Positions 23,752-32,588 of a DNA stretch of 46,250 bases are shown here, piece after piece. A model generated the notes under the pieces. It saw nothing but the letters and a program-made list of their open reading frames with translations. It was not told the DNA's origin and did no database searches. The stretch comes from Provencibacterium sp. (lineage in GTDB: Bacteria > Bacillota > Clostridia > Oscillospirales > Ruminococcaceae), in the NCBI GenBank assembly GCA_022793895.1, contig JAAWDS010000042.1, forward strand, positions 1 through 46,250. The letters run 5' to 3'. The position numbers and the translations under genes are program-made. Every line of letters begins with the position of its first letter. The first letter of the stretch is position 1.

Positions 23752-25102
23752 TGTTCCCCAGCCGCTCCTTGATCGTTTGTGCTATCTCCTCTGCCGCCGC
23801 GCGGATATAGGCCTCATCGACCCCTTCGATCATCACGCGGATGAGCGGCTCGGTGCCGGAAACGCGCACCAATACCCGGCCCTGGCCGCCCAGTGCGGCG
23901 CGTACCTTCTCCACCGCCTGCCGGACCCCTTCATCCAGCTCCAGGCGGGATTTCATGTCCGGGTCCGCACGGATGTTAACCATCACCTGCGGATAGACCC
24001 GCATCACCTCCGCCAGCTCCCGCAGGCTCTTACCGGTGCGCTTCATCACCGCTAAAAGCTGCAAGGCGGTGAGCTGGCCGTCCCCCGTCGTCATAAATTC
24101 GCGCAGGATGACATGCCCCGACTGCTCGCCGCCAATCATATACCCGTTTTCCAACATGTTTTCCAGTACATAACGGTCGCCCACCTTGGTAACGGCCGCC
24201 CCTATTCCCTCCTGCTCGCAGAACTTGTGGAAGCCGAGGTTGCTCATCACCGTCACCACGGCGGTATCGCCGGGGAGCCGCCCGCGCGCGCGGAGATCCT
24301 TGGCGAGCACCGCTATGATGCGGTCGCCGTCGACCAATTCTCCTTCCGCCGTCACGCCCAGGCACCGGTCCGCATCGCCGTCGAAGGCAAAACCGCAATC
24401 GAACTTGCCGCTTTTCACCAGCTGGGAAAGCGTTTCAATATGAGTGGAGCCGCACCGGCCGTTGATGTTGATGCCATCCGGCCCCGCATGGAAAACGGTG
24501 ACAAACGCCCCTGCGCGCTCGAAGAGCGCCTTCGCCGTGGCGCTGGCGCTGCCGTTGGAGCAGTCGAGCGCCACGCAAATGCCCCCCAGCGGCGCATCGA
24601 TGGTGGAGAGCAGGTGGGTAATGTAGCGCTCCACCGCATTCGCTTCCTCATAGACCCGGCCCACCCGCGCGCCCCATTGGACGGAGAAGGGGATGGTCTT
24701 ATCCAGAACGATTTCCTCAATTTCAAATTCCTGCTCATCGGTCAGCTTGAAGCCCTGCGGGCCGAAAACCTTAATGCCGTTAAACTCATAGGGGTTGTGG
24801 GAAGCGGAAAGCATGATTCCCGCATCGGCCCCCATCGCCGTCACCAGATAGGCCACCGCTGGGGTGGGGACAACGCCGAGCAACACCACATCCGATCCCA
24901 CCGAGCACAGGCCCGCCGCAACGGCGCTTTGAAGCATATCGCCTGAAATGCGGGTATCCCGCCCGATGAGGATGCGGGGGCGGCGGTCGGTCTTTTCCGA
25001 AATGACCATCCCCACTGCGCGGCCGATATCCATCGCCAGCGTGCAGCTAATCTCCGTGTTGGCAACGCCGCGCGCGCCGTCCGTTCCAAATATTCTGCCC
25101 AT
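23729..25102 (-). CDS. glmM: Phosphoglucosamine mutase
   Basis: 457 aa, GGAGG 6 nt before the ATG. N-terminus MGRIFGTDGARG. The phosphoserine loop MLSASHNP has S101 as catalytic residue, the Mg site is FDGDADRCLG, the sugar-binding loop is GGEQSGHVI, and the phosphate-binding RVSGTEPLIRVM motif is near the C-terminus. It interconverts glucosamine-6- and -1-phosphate for UDP-GlcNAc, hence peptidoglycan. It sits between ruvB (67-nt gap) and the methyltransferase gene. Confidence 0.97.
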   Translation of the reverse strand: MGRIFGTDGARGVANTEISCTLAMDIGRAVGMVISEKTDRRPRILIGRDTRISGDMLQSAVAAGLCSVGSDVVLLGVVPTPAVAYLVTAMGADAGIMLSASHNPYEFNGIKVFGPQGFKLTDEQEFEIEEIVLDKTIPFSVQWGARVGRVYEEANAVERYITHLLSTIDAPLGGICVALDCSNGSASATAKALFERAGAFVTVFHAGPDGININGRCGSTHIETLSQLVKSGKFDCGFAFDGDADRCLGVTAEGELVDGDRIIAVLAKDLRARGRLPGDTAVVTVMSNLGFHKFCEQEGIGAAVTKVGDRYVLENMLENGYMIGGEQSGHVILREFMTTGDGQLTALQLLAVMKRTGKSLRELAEVMRVYPQVMVNIRADPDMKSRLELDEGVRQAVEKVRAALGGQGRVLVRVSGTEPLIRVMIEGVDEAYIRAAAEEIAQTIKERLGNNESDQGL

Positions 25103-25169
25103 CCATAGCCTCCTGTGTTCCGATTTTGTCCGGGAACCCCCGGTCCCCGTTCAGGAAGGTGCGAACCGT

Positions 25170-26246
25170 TTAAACATCCAGCCGCTGTTGATTCTCCTCC
25201 GGCGCGGCCTGCGGCGGGCGCAGCCCCAGGTGGGCATAAGCCTGCGGGGTCGCGCAGCGGCCGCGCGGGGTGCGCGCCAGAAAGCCAATCTGCATCAAAT
25301 AGGGCTCGTAAACATCCTCCAGCGTGACCGCCTCCTCGCCGATGGCAGCCGCCAGCGTTTCCAGCCCGACCGGGCCGCCGGCGTAGTTGCCGATGATCAT
25401 CTTGAGCATCCGCCGGTCGATATCGTCCAGTCCAAGCGGGTCGATATCCAGCCTTCCCAGCGCCGTTTCCGCCAGCGGGCCGGTAATTTTCCCATCTCCC
25501 AGCACCTGCGCGAAGTCGCGCACCCGCTTCAAAAGCCGGTTGGCAATGCGGGGGGTGCCCCGCGCGCGCCGGGCGATTTCAAAGGCCCCGTCCGGCTCGC
25601 AGTCGATTTTTAAGATCCCTGCGCTGCGCCGCACGATGGTGGCCAGCTCTTCGGGGGTGTACATCTCCAGCCGCATCACAACGCCGAAACGGTCGCGCAG
25701 CGGCGCGGAAAGCTGCCCCGCCCGCGTGGTCGCGCCAATGAGGGTAAAGCGCGGCAGATCGATGCGGATCGACCGGGCCGAGGGGCCCTTGCCGATCATG
25801 ATGTCCAACGCATAGTCCTCCATGGCGGGATAGAGCACCTCTTCCACCGCACGGGAAAGGCGGTGGATTTCATCCACAAACAGGATGTCCCCCGCCTCCA
25901 GGTTGGTGAGAAGCGCCGCCAGATCGCCCGGCTTTTCAATGGCGGGGCCGGAGGTGACGCGGAACTCCACCCCCATCTCATGGGCGATGATGCCGGACAG
26001 CGTTGTTTTGCCCAGGCCGGGGGGGCCGTAGAGCAGCACATGATCCAGCGCCTCGCCCCGCCGGCGGGCCGCCTCGATATAAACGGCCATGTGCTCCTTG
26101 ACCTTCTCCTGCCCGATGTATTCCCCCAGCGTCTGCGGACGCAGGTTTATCTCATTCTCCCCATCCTCCTGCCGCTCGGCGGCGCTGAGGACGCGTCCCT
26201 CGTCCCCGTCCTCCAGGATTTCCACATCCTGCCGGTAGATGCTCAC
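25170..26246 (-). CDS. ruvB: Holliday junction branch migration ATPase RuvB
   Basis: 358 aa from a GTG start (GGGGGGAAGAGC upstream). AAA+ ATPase with Walker [11 protein letters not shown], Walker [10 protein letters not shown], sensor 1 IGATTRAG, and the RFG arginine finger region LRDRFG. The C-terminal winged helix ([13 protein letters not shown]) binds DNA. It drives branch migration with RuvA. It lies 26 nt after ruvA in the ruvC-ruvA-ruvB order. Confidence 0.97.
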   Translation of the reverse strand: MSIYRQDVEILEDGDEGRVLSAAERQEDGENEINLRPQTLGEYIGQEKVKEHMAVYIEAARRRGEALDHVLLYGPPGLGKTTLSGIIAHEMGVEFRVTSGPAIEKPGDLAALLTNLEAGDILFVDEIHRLSRAVEEVLYPAMEDYALDIMIGKGPSARSIRIDLPRFTLIGATTRAGQLSAPLRDRFGVVMRLEMYTPEELATIVRRSAGILKIDCEPDGAFEIARRARGTPRIANRLLKRVRDFAQVLGDGKITGPLAETALGRLDIDPLGLDDIDRRMLKMIIGNYAGGPVGLETLAAAIGEEAVTLEDVYEPYLMQIGFLARTPRGRCATPQAYAHLGLRPPQAAPEENQQRLDV

Positions 26247-26272
26247 GCTCTTCCCCCCTTCTCCTATATGCG

Positions 26273-26872
26273 TCAGCGGCGCGCGCTCAGAACCTTGAGC
26301 GCGCCCTTAATAAGCTCCTGTACCGGTGCGCCGGGCGAAAAACGCCCCACGGCGGCGGCCGCCTCCTGCTGGCTGTAGCCCAAGGCGATGAGGGCGCTGA
26401 CCGCCTCGCCCGCGCCAGTGTTCTCCTGCGGCGGCGCGGCGAAAGCGCCGCCGTCCGGCGAGAAGAAATCGCCCGGCGCCTTATCCTTCAGTTCAAGAAC
26501 AATGCGGCTGGCCAGCTTCGGGCCGACGCCCGGCGCGCGGGAAATCGCCTTCGCATCGCCCCCCGCGGCGGCCAGCATCAGCTGATCGCCCCCCAGCTCG
26601 GAGAGGATAGCCAGCGCCACCTTTGGGCCGACGCCGCTGACCGCCGTCAGCAGCCGGAAGCCCTCCCGCTCCTTACGGTCGATAAAGCCGAAGAGCTCGG
26701 CGGCATCCTGCCGCACGCTCAGACAGGTGTAGAGCTTCACCTCGCCGCCCATCTTCGGCAGGCGGCCCAGCGTCCCCGCCGTTGTGCGCACGCCATAGCC
26801 GACGCCGGCGCACTCAACGACCACAAAATTCTGTTCCACCGCCGCCAGCGTTCCGCGCAGCGAATCGATCAT
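26273..26872 (-). CDS. ruvA: Holliday junction DNA helicase subunit RuvA
   Basis: 199 aa. The N-terminal OB fold ([28 protein letters not shown]) is followed by two helix-hairpin-helix motifs ([17 protein letters not shown] and [20 protein letters not shown]). A Gly/Ala-rich linker leads to a C-terminal RuvB-binding domain ([16 protein letters not shown]). It overlaps ruvC by 4 nt (ATGA), so the genes are translationally coupled. Confidence 0.97.
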   Translation of the reverse strand: MIDSLRGTLAAVEQNFVVVECAGVGYGVRTTAGTLGRLPKMGGEVKLYTCLSVRQDAAELFGFIDRKEREGFRLLTAVSGVGPKVALAILSELGGDQLMLAAAGGDAKAISRAPGVGPKLASRIVLELKDKAPGDFFSPDGGAFAAPPQENTGAGEAVSALIALGYSQQEAAAAVGRFSPGAPVQELIKGALKVLSARR

Positions 26873-27378
26873 CTCGCTCCCGCCTTTCGTATCAGCCCGT
26901 TTAACGAAGATCCGGCGCTGTGCGCATGGCAGATAGCAATCGCCAGCGCATCGGCCGCATCGTCGGGCTTCGGTATCTCCTTGAGCTTCAAAATCCGCTG
27001 GGTCATCGCCATTACCTGCCGCTTCTCGGCCTTGCCATAGCCCGCGACCGCCTGCTTGACCTGCAACGGGGTGTATTCATAAACCGGGATTCCCGCCAGC
27101 GTCACCGCCAGCAGGATGACCCCGCGCGCCTGGGCGACGTCAATCCCCGTTTTTTGGTTGCTGTTAAAATAGAGCCGCTCGACCGCCACCGCTTCGGGCG
27201 TGAGCCTCAGGAGCAGCGATTGCAGATCCAGATAGATGTTGCGCAGCCGCGCCTGAAATTCCTCCCCCGCTTCGGTGAGAACGGCCCCATATTCCAGCGG
27301 CCGGAAGCGGCTGCCGCGGTGCTCAATCATGCCGTAACCGACAATGGCATAGCCCGGATCGATCCCCAATATGCGCAT
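26869..27378 (-). CDS. ruvC: Holliday junction resolvase RuvC
   Basis: 169 aa. RNase H-like fold with acidic catalytic residues D7 (GIDPGYA), E67 (VAVERL), D140 and D143 (PDDAADA). It makes paired nicks in four-way junctions held by RuvAB. First gene of the long leftward run, with its own promoter at 27447-27476. Confidence 0.97.
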   Translation of the reverse strand: MRILGIDPGYAIVGYGMIEHRGSRFRPLEYGAVLTEAGEEFQARLRNIYLDLQSLLLRLTPEAVAVERLYFNSNQKTGIDVAQARGVILLAVTLAGIPVYEYTPLQVKQAVAGYGKAEKRQVMAMTQRILKLKEIPKPDDAADALAIAICHAHSAGSSLNGLIRKAGAR

Positions 27379-27446
27379 GAGAGGGCGCGCCTCCGTTTCC
27401 TCTATAAAACCATAAAACCATCCTGTATTTTCCGCGATATCGCTTT

Positions 27447-27476
27447 ATTATAGCACAACCGCCCGCCGCTTAACAA
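27447..27476 (-). promoter_or_regulatory. Promoter of ruvCAB and probably the downstream run
   Basis: Read leftward: TTGTTA (27476-27471), 18-nt spacer ending in an extended TGC, then TATAAT (27452-27447). No clear LexA-type GAAC-N4-GTTC site was seen next to it. Confidence 0.7.
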
Positions 27477-27608
27477 GTATGCGCCGCCTAAATTGGGCGG
27501 CTCGCACGCAAGAGTTTCCAAAAAATTCAAACTCCCGCTATCTCTTGTTAAAATTTCCAAGGAACACCTGGAAAACTTTGTATATGTGTACAAAATATGA
27601 ATTTTCCA

Positions 27609-27637
27609 TTGCAATTTGTCAAAGGATACGCTATAAT
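27609..27637 (+). promoter_or_regulatory. Promoter of the small rightward unit
   Basis: TTGCAA (27609-27614), 17-nt spacer, consensus TATAAT (27632-27637). Predicted start near 27644. No annotated gene follows on this strand for more than 5 kb, so the promoter appears dedicated to the short unit up to 27821. Confidence 0.65.
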
Positions 27638-27643
27638 AACCTA

Positions 27644-27821
27644 CGTTGTCTAAAAACCCAATAAATGGTTGGTTCCGGCGCATGAACCGGTATCAGCCGC
27701 CATTAAAATGCTGTTCTTGCAATAGTGGGGGCGGCATTCTTTTTTGTCCTAAAAAGGAACCGCCCGCCAAGACGACCGAGCTGAAAGCTCCTTCTGCGTC
27801 TTGGCGGGCGGCCTCTTTTTT
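27644..27821 (+). ncRNA. Candidate small RNA or small-ORF transcript
   Basis: Between a good promoter and a strong terminator lies a transcript of about 100-180 nt. It holds a GGTTC/GAACC hairpin (27671-27688), a GCCGCC/GGCGGC pairing (27696-27735) followed by a T-run (27739-27745, possible first stop), then the long terminator stem 27760-27811 and its T-run. An ATG at 27682 opens a 47-codon frame to 27825 with four cysteines in its first half (KCCSCNSGGGILFC), but there is no convincing ribosome site. I do not recognise an Rfam class. RNA or peptide are both possible. Confidence 0.45.
27760..27821 (+). terminator. Strong intrinsic terminator of the small unit
   Basis: A 15-bp perfect stem (arm CCGCCCGCCAAGACG at 27760-27774 with its complement at 27797-27811) has an inner GAGCTGAAAGCTC mini-hairpin, and CCTCTTTTTT follows. 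Confidence 0.85.
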
Positions 27822-27925
27822 ATAGGGCCGGCGAACCGCCGGGCGTTTTCCCGGTAATGGGCGAGGCTTTTGAGGGAATTTCCTTTCATCTTCCGGCGCT
27901 AAGGATGATTTCGCGCTGCCAATGT

Positions 27926-27964
27926 GAATTTCAGGGCGTAATCTTCGCCCGAAAGCGCGTTTTC
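27926..27964 (+). repeat. Intergenic hairpin repeat, copy D (partial)
   Basis: GAATTTCAGGGCG, a 7-nt loop, then CGCCC and GCGCGTTTTC. It resembles the second half of copy A at 34885-34924 (GAAATTCAGGGCG, 7-nt loop, CGCCCTG, CCGTTTTTCC). The rest of the gap 27830-28040 shows no gene. Confidence 0.4.
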
Positions 27965-27966
27965 AA

Positions 27967-28008
27967 AAGAGGCCGTAAAAAACGGCTTGCGTTTTTACGG
28001 CCTCTTCC
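27967..28008 (-). terminator. Terminator of the gene at 28041
   Basis: On the minus strand GAGGCCGTAAAAAC faces GTTTTTTACGGCCTC, followed by TTTTG. It has the same A-run/T-run stem design as the terminator at 6208-6253. Confidence 0.75.
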
Positions 28009-28040
28009 CCTGGACAAGCTCTTTCCTGTCAGCGTGAACG

Positions 28041-28700
28041 TCATACCCTCCGGCGAAAGGAATTTCCCGCCATATTCTCCACCGATTCCCTGGTAATGCC
28101 GTTTAAAAGACTGGCGTCAAAGCTCTGCCCCGGCTGCCAATGGGGATTTTCGGCCCGCACTGCATCCACGAGCGCCCGCGTGTACATCCGTTCATATTGC
28201 TGCATCGTGTATCCGGCCGCCAGCCGGTCTTTTTTCACCGTCTGCCGGTAGAGGCGGGTATATACCTCCGATCTTCGGGTGGCGTCCCCGTTCGCAACAC
28301 CGTTCTCCCGGATAAACTCCTTTTTCGTCAGCTGGAACATCTCCTCCCGGCTGCTCTCCGGGATGGGAATGATTCGTTTCCTGCTCTCGCAGTTGGCCTC
28401 CGTCACCACCAAACCCGCCAGGCCGGTGGTGGGGCAGATGTAGTCGCCGTCCTTGTCGTAATGGCTCATCCGGTTTTTAATCGCCTGAATGTTGGTGTAC
28501 CCCATTCCCCCGGTTGAACCGCTCATCATCGAGCTGACAACCGCCTTATATTGGTTGCTGTTCACATCTATCCCGGCCGCTTTCAGCTTCGCCCTAGTGG
28601 CCTCGGAGGACAAAGAAGAAACCGAAAACGTCTGTAGAGGCGAGGAGATCCCCAGCATCTGCTCCAAAAAGGCAATGTTGTAATTGCTTCCAATGCTCAT
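28041..28700 (-). CDS. Conserved hypothetical protein (resembles DUF3879)
   Basis: 219 aa; GGGAGG 10 nt before the ATG. No signal peptide or membrane helix. Features: a central GYTNIQAIKNRMSHYDKDGDYICPTTGLAG segment with a D-K-D-G-D EF-hand-like loop, then RIIPIPESSREEMFQLTKKEF and a basic, Tyr-rich helical half (DRLAAGYTMQQYERMYTRALVDAVRAENP). From memory this resembles Firmicute DUF3879 proteins, whose function is unknown; I am not certain of the match. It lies 145 nt downstream of gluQRS on the same strand. Confidence 0.6.
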   Translation of the reverse strand: MSIGSNYNIAFLEQMLGISSPLQTFSVSSLSSEATRAKLKAAGIDVNSNQYKAVVSSMMSGSTGGMGYTNIQAIKNRMSHYDKDGDYICPTTGLAGLVVTEANCESRKRIIPIPESSREEMFQLTKKEFIRENGVANGDATRRSEVYTRLYRQTVKKDRLAAGYTMQQYERMYTRALVDAVRAENPHWQPGQSFDASLLNGITRESVENMAGNSFRRRV

Positions 28701-28845
28701 CTCTGCAATACCTCCCGTTTGCCGCGCCGCATAAAGCCGTGCAGTTCTCCCCCTTACAGGAAAGTCCTATATATGACTAATTCGGCCGTTCCGGCCGATT
28801 TTTAACCTCCCAGCCATAACCTTTTGGGGGGTGCTCCCGCTTCGC

Positions 28846-29802
28846 TTAAAACAGTCCGGGTGGGACGGCGATATCCTCTTTTTTTAGCTTTTCCCAAGAA
28901 AAACCAGGAATCAGCTCTGAAGCCGTTACCGGCTCCTCCTTTTCAATGAGCCCGCAGAGCGCGGCCAACCGGCCGAGAAGCGGCTCCGGGCCCCGGTAAC
29001 GCGCGCGCAGCTCCCCCATATCCAGATCCCTCTCCCGCTTGGAAAGGCGGCGGCCGTCCGGCGCTACGAGCAGCGGCAGGTGGCAGAATGCGGGCGCAGG
29101 CAGCCCTAACAGCCGGTAGAGCAGCAGTTGGCGGGGGGTAGAGCTCAACAGGTCATGCCCGCGCACCACCTCGCTTACCCCCATCGCCGCATCGTCCACC
29201 ACCACCGCAAGCTGATAGGCATAAACGCCGTCGGAACGCCGAATGATGAAATCCCCGCATTCGGCCGCCAGATCCTCGCTGTAGTTCCCGCAGAGCCGGT
29301 CCCGAAAGGCTATCCGCTCCGCCGGAACGCGCAGGCGCAGCGCGGGCGGGCGCGCCCGGCTCTTCTGCCGGATTTCCTCCGGGGAAAGGCCACGGCAGGT
29401 CCCGGCATAGAGGACCCGCCCATCCGAGAGATGCGGAGCCTCGGCGGCATGCAGCTCGGCGCGGCTGCAAAAGCAGGGATAAACCAGCCCCAGCTTCTCC
29501 AGCTTTTCCAGCGCCGCCGCATAAAGAGAAAAGCGCCGGCTCTGGCGGTAGGGGGCGTCCGGCCCGCCTACTCCCTCCCCCTCGTCAAAGTCCAGTCCCA
29601 GCCAGCGCAGATCGTCTATCAGCAGTCCGGCATTGTGCGCCTCTTCCGGGCAGCGCCGCAGATCGAGATCCTCAATGCGCAGCACCGCCCGGCCACCCGC
29701 CGAACGGACGGACAGCCAGGCTATCAGCGCACAGAAGAGGTTGCCCAGGTGCATGCGGCCGCTGGGCGTTGGGGCGAACCGCCCGCAGATATCCCGGCTC
29801 AT
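28846..29802 (-). CDS. gluQ: Glutamyl-queuosine tRNA(Asp) synthetase
   Basis: 318 aa. Truncated glutamyl-tRNA synthetase catalytic core: FAPTPSGRMHLGN (HIGH-type motif), LRIEDLDLRRC, zinc-site cysteines in YPCFCSRAEL and LYAGTC, VVRGHDLLSSTPRQ, and RLSKRERDLDMGELR as the KMSKS equivalent. No anticodon-binding domain is present, as expected for GluQRS. It attaches glutamate to queuosine-34 of tRNA-Asp. The gene overlaps the NIF3-like gene by 4 nt. Confidence 0.92.
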   Translation of the reverse strand: MSRDICGRFAPTPSGRMHLGNLFCALIAWLSVRSAGGRAVLRIEDLDLRRCPEEAHNAGLLIDDLRWLGLDFDEGEGVGGPDAPYRQSRRFSLYAAALEKLEKLGLVYPCFCSRAELHAAEAPHLSDGRVLYAGTCRGLSPEEIRQKSRARPPALRLRVPAERIAFRDRLCGNYSEDLAAECGDFIIRRSDGVYAYQLAVVVDDAAMGVSEVVRGHDLLSSTPRQLLLYRLLGLPAPAFCHLPLLVAPDGRRLSKRERDLDMGELRARYRGPEPLLGRLAALCGLIEKEEPVTASELIPGFSWEKLKKEDIAVPPGLF

Positions 29803-30128
29803 AGCCCCGTCCGGTAGAGCGGGATCACGTTGATGACCGGCTCTTCATAGGGATGTGCCGCCTTTACCGCGCGCAGGGCGGTATCAAGCTGTCCGGCCCG
29901 GCACACCGCCTCTACGCGGTATTCCGTCTCATAGGAAAGCCGGCCGATCGTACCGTCATAGGGCGAAGCGCCCGGCAGCGGCCGCCAGCAGCTCTTCACC
30001 TCGCTGTAGGAAAGGCAGCTGTCATATTGGCCGATGTGTCCCGCATCGCACTCCTGCAACGCCTTCTGAACCGCGGGAAAATGGGAGGCCGGGACAAAGA
30101 TTTCCAGCTTAAAGAATTGAAATTCCAT
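29799..30128 (-). CDS. Stand-alone NIF3/YqfO-like small domain protein
   Basis: 109 aa; AAGGAGG 11 nt before the ATG. It corresponds to the ferredoxin-like domain inserted in NIF3/YqfO proteins: FFKLEIFVPASHFPAVQKAL, GHIGQYDSCLSY, and the characteristic AAHPYEEPVINVIPL near the end. Stand-alone copies are common in Bacillota; function is unknown, possibly metal binding or regulation. It is coupled to gluQRS and lies 39 nt downstream of the R-M gene, so it may now be transcribed from the R-M promoter as well. Confidence 0.8.
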   Translation of the reverse strand: MEFQFFKLEIFVPASHFPAVQKALQECDAGHIGQYDSCLSYSEVKSCWRPLPGASPYDGTIGRLSYETEYRVEAVCRAGQLDTALRAVKAAHPYEEPVINVIPLYRTGL

Positions 30129-30167
30129 TGGGAAGAAATCCTCCTTTGCTGATAGACAGTATCCCCT

Positions 30168-32588
30168 TTAACGAGGCCCTAAAAATTTATCCCCATTTAA
30201 ATGGATCATGTGATCCGGCATACATGCAAGCCACACTTCCGTTTCCCAAGCGAGGATCTCCGAAAATTTTTTAAATGTCTTGAAGTCAAGGAAGGCGGTT
30301 ACATATATTTTCCCGGCAGTAACGTCCGCGGTCATCTCCTCGATTTCTTTAATGCGCCTGGGCTCCATAGGGCCGACAGAGGTTACAGCCTCAATAAAAT
30401 AAAGCCACTTCTTTTCTGCAGAGTAGAGGACAACATCGGGCATCTTATCATGCAAGGTAATGGAAAAGCCCAGCTCACGGAGTTTATCCTCGTTTTTCAC
30501 CAAGTCCTTCTCAATCGTATCTCCCACATAAAGGCATTCTGAACGAGGTGCAAACCGAGGTGCAAATTCTTCCAGAATAGCCTTTTGGAGCTGATTGTGC
30601 TTACCCGGAGAGAATGTAAAACCCGCCCCATTAATCTCTACTGGCATCTTCCTGATAGCCCGCTTAGAAGCATAAAAGGAGATAAGCGTTTCATGGCTGT
30701 TCAAAAAAACCTCCAATTTTTTATTCCACAGCTCGCTGCCATAACTCCGAATTATATTCAGCATTTCATCAGTCAGCCGGTAACGATAATTAGGGCTATT
30801 CGTCGCTTTCCCATTATCCTCAATAAAGGCGGCGTTTCGGAAGTGGTGCATAGCCTGTTTACGAATCGTTTCCCGACTGTTTTCCGCATAAGTAATCCCA
30901 TAGTTAGTACTTGTAAATGCAATTACATCGTGTATACGAATCCAGTTATTGGTTGCGTCAGACCAATTGTTTTTTTCCGTAAGTCCAGCCATTGCTAGTA
31001 GAACATAACCGCACATTCCATTCTGCTGTTTTTCCGGAACTTGCAATGCTTTTAAAATATCCTTCGCCTCATCTAGCTTGCACATCCTATGACTACTCCC
31101 CATATAGCTCTTTAGAATAAGATTGCAGGATTCCTCGGACATATCTTTCATTTGAATCAACTCTTTGCCCATCGCCTCAATGATGCTGATAGGGGGAACC
31201 GGCATAGAATTTATCTCCGTCGCGTTCACCTGTGTAGAGCCGTTCAGTATCCGATAATAACGATCATACAAAGTAGAATTGAAAATCACATATAAACCAT
31301 ATACAACACACTCTGAAAGCTCCTGCGACCCGCATATGAAATTAATCTTATTGTGTGTGCTTATCTTTTTATATGTCGGATTCTGTCCTGCTAAGTAGAC
31401 GCCGCATTGTAAACGGCGGCGCTCTTCCTTTGCTGTGAACCGTTTAACAAACAAATAGTTTGTATTTCTCTGCAATAAACCTGGTTGATCCGTAACCAGA
31501 AATTCATGTTCTTTTCCAATAGGGAAAAGAACATGACCGTTTTGAATATGCTGTGCAAAGAAAAGCGGAACAGCTCCATCTTCCGCTTTTCTCCTCAACG
31601 CCTCACGGTTTCTAAAATCAACCGTCAATCCGGTTTTCATTTTTAGTCCATTGCTAGGCAATGTATTACTCCATTGGTTAAGTCGATTTAGGACATCCAC
31701 ATCTTGATCATCCGTCACCAAATAAACATAGATAGCCTCGCCAGATAGAACCGTTTTATAAGACGCTTCAAATTCCGTTTTATTCAAAAAATCTTGGTTT
31801 GTCTGCGTCGTCGTAATATGAATATTTTGTGGTTTTACATCGGTTTTTTGAACTTTAATGATAATCGTTTCCTGTAAGATGCAATCTTTTTCAAAGACCT
31901 TATCCCGGCTAACAAATAAATGAATATGTTCCAAAGCTCCTACGCTCAAGAATTTCTGACGAAACCTCTTGAAATATGCTCCGGAAGTCCAGGAACGAGG
32001 AATGATATATACCAACTCCCCGCGCTCTTTCAAATCAAAAAGACCCATTGCGGCAAACAAAAAATAAAGATTCGGCGTCCCATGGCAAATATCCGGCATC
32101 GATACGGCCTCTGGAGCATTCTTTGCAATCTTCATATAGGGGGGATTACAGATCACCATATCAAATCTCGTCAGGGTTGGATCGGCCCCGATCATGTCAT
32201 TATATTCAGGAGCTTGGCTGAGAATAAAATTATCGAAAACAACTTGATATTCGATAGGGATAGAGGACTGCTTGCAAATCCACTCTAAATTTTCTTTCAA
32301 AAGCTGAATAATGTTTGCATCCGTTTCATAACAAGTTAGATAAATTTTTCGCAACGTCTGCACCGGCTGAAGCCTCTCGATCAACGCAGCGGAAAGAATT
32401 CCTGAACCGGCCCCCGGATCCAGAATAAAAATCTCCTCTTTTTGAACAGGTATACGAAACAGGCTCGCCATAAATAAGGCGGTTTCCTTGCTTGTAAAAA
32501 ATTGTCCGCATGCTTTCCGATGCGCCATTGCCGTCCGTTCAATATATTCATTTGTCATGTCTATTACATGGTCAAGCATTGTCCTCAT
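30168..32588 (-). CDS. Single-chain BsuBI/PstI-family adenine methylase-restriction endonuclease
   Basis: 806 aa from the ATG at 32588 (CGGAG 7 nt upstream); an in-frame ATG at 32654 would give 828 aa. The methylase half is residues about 1-501. GQFFTSKETALFMASLF, SAM motif DPGAGSG (57-63) and NPPY (148-151) mark an N6-adenine methylase. After an internal Met (502) comes an endonuclease half of about 305 residues. Its N-part has QQNGMCGYVLLAMAG, WSDATNNW and NSRETIRKQAMHHF, like PstI/BsuBI. Its C-part has LYVGDT, HDKMPDVVLY, FIEAVTSVGP, IYVTAF, WETEVW and HLNGDKFLGPR. The active site is the family D...EA version of PD-(D/E)xK. Predicted target CTGCAG with 6mA protection. These are separate genes in PstI and BsuBI. 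The base composition is much more AT-rich than neighbours, indicating transfer. Confidence 0.9.
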   Translation of the reverse strand: MRTMLDHVIDMTNEYIERTAMAHRKACGQFFTSKETALFMASLFRIPVQKEEIFILDPGAGSGILSAALIERLQPVQTLRKIYLTCYETDANIIQLLKENLEWICKQSSIPIEYQVVFDNFILSQAPEYNDMIGADPTLTRFDMVICNPPYMKIAKNAPEAVSMPDICHGTPNLYFLFAAMGLFDLKERGELVYIIPRSWTSGAYFKRFRQKFLSVGALEHIHLFVSRDKVFEKDCILQETIIIKVQKTDVKPQNIHITTTQTNQDFLNKTEFEASYKTVLSGEAIYVYLVTDDQDVDVLNRLNQWSNTLPSNGLKMKTGLTVDFRNREALRRKAEDGAVPLFFAQHIQNGHVLFPIGKEHEFLVTDQPGLLQRNTNYLFVKRFTAKEERRRLQCGVYLAGQNPTYKKISTHNKINFICGSQELSECVVYGLYVIFNSTLYDRYYRILNGSTQVNATEINSMPVPPISIIEAMGKELIQMKDMSEESCNLILKSYMGSSHRMCKLDEAKDILKALQVPEKQQNGMCGYVLLAMAGLTEKNNWSDATNNWIRIHDVIAFTSTNYGITYAENSRETIRKQAMHHFRNAAFIEDNGKATNSPNYRYRLTDEMLNIIRSYGSELWNKKLEVFLNSHETLISFYASKRAIRKMPVEINGAGFTFSPGKHNQLQKAILEEFAPRFAPRSECLYVGDTIEKDLVKNEDKLRELGFSITLHDKMPDVVLYSAEKKWLYFIEAVTSVGPMEPRRIKEIEEMTADVTAGKIYVTAFLDFKTFKKFSEILAWETEVWLACMPDHMIHLNGDKFLGPR

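Noticed and set aside
27644-27745. Identification of the small unit as 6S RNA, SRP RNA or a known riboswitch
   Set aside because: I could not match the conserved cores of those RNAs, and no gene follows that a riboswitch would control.
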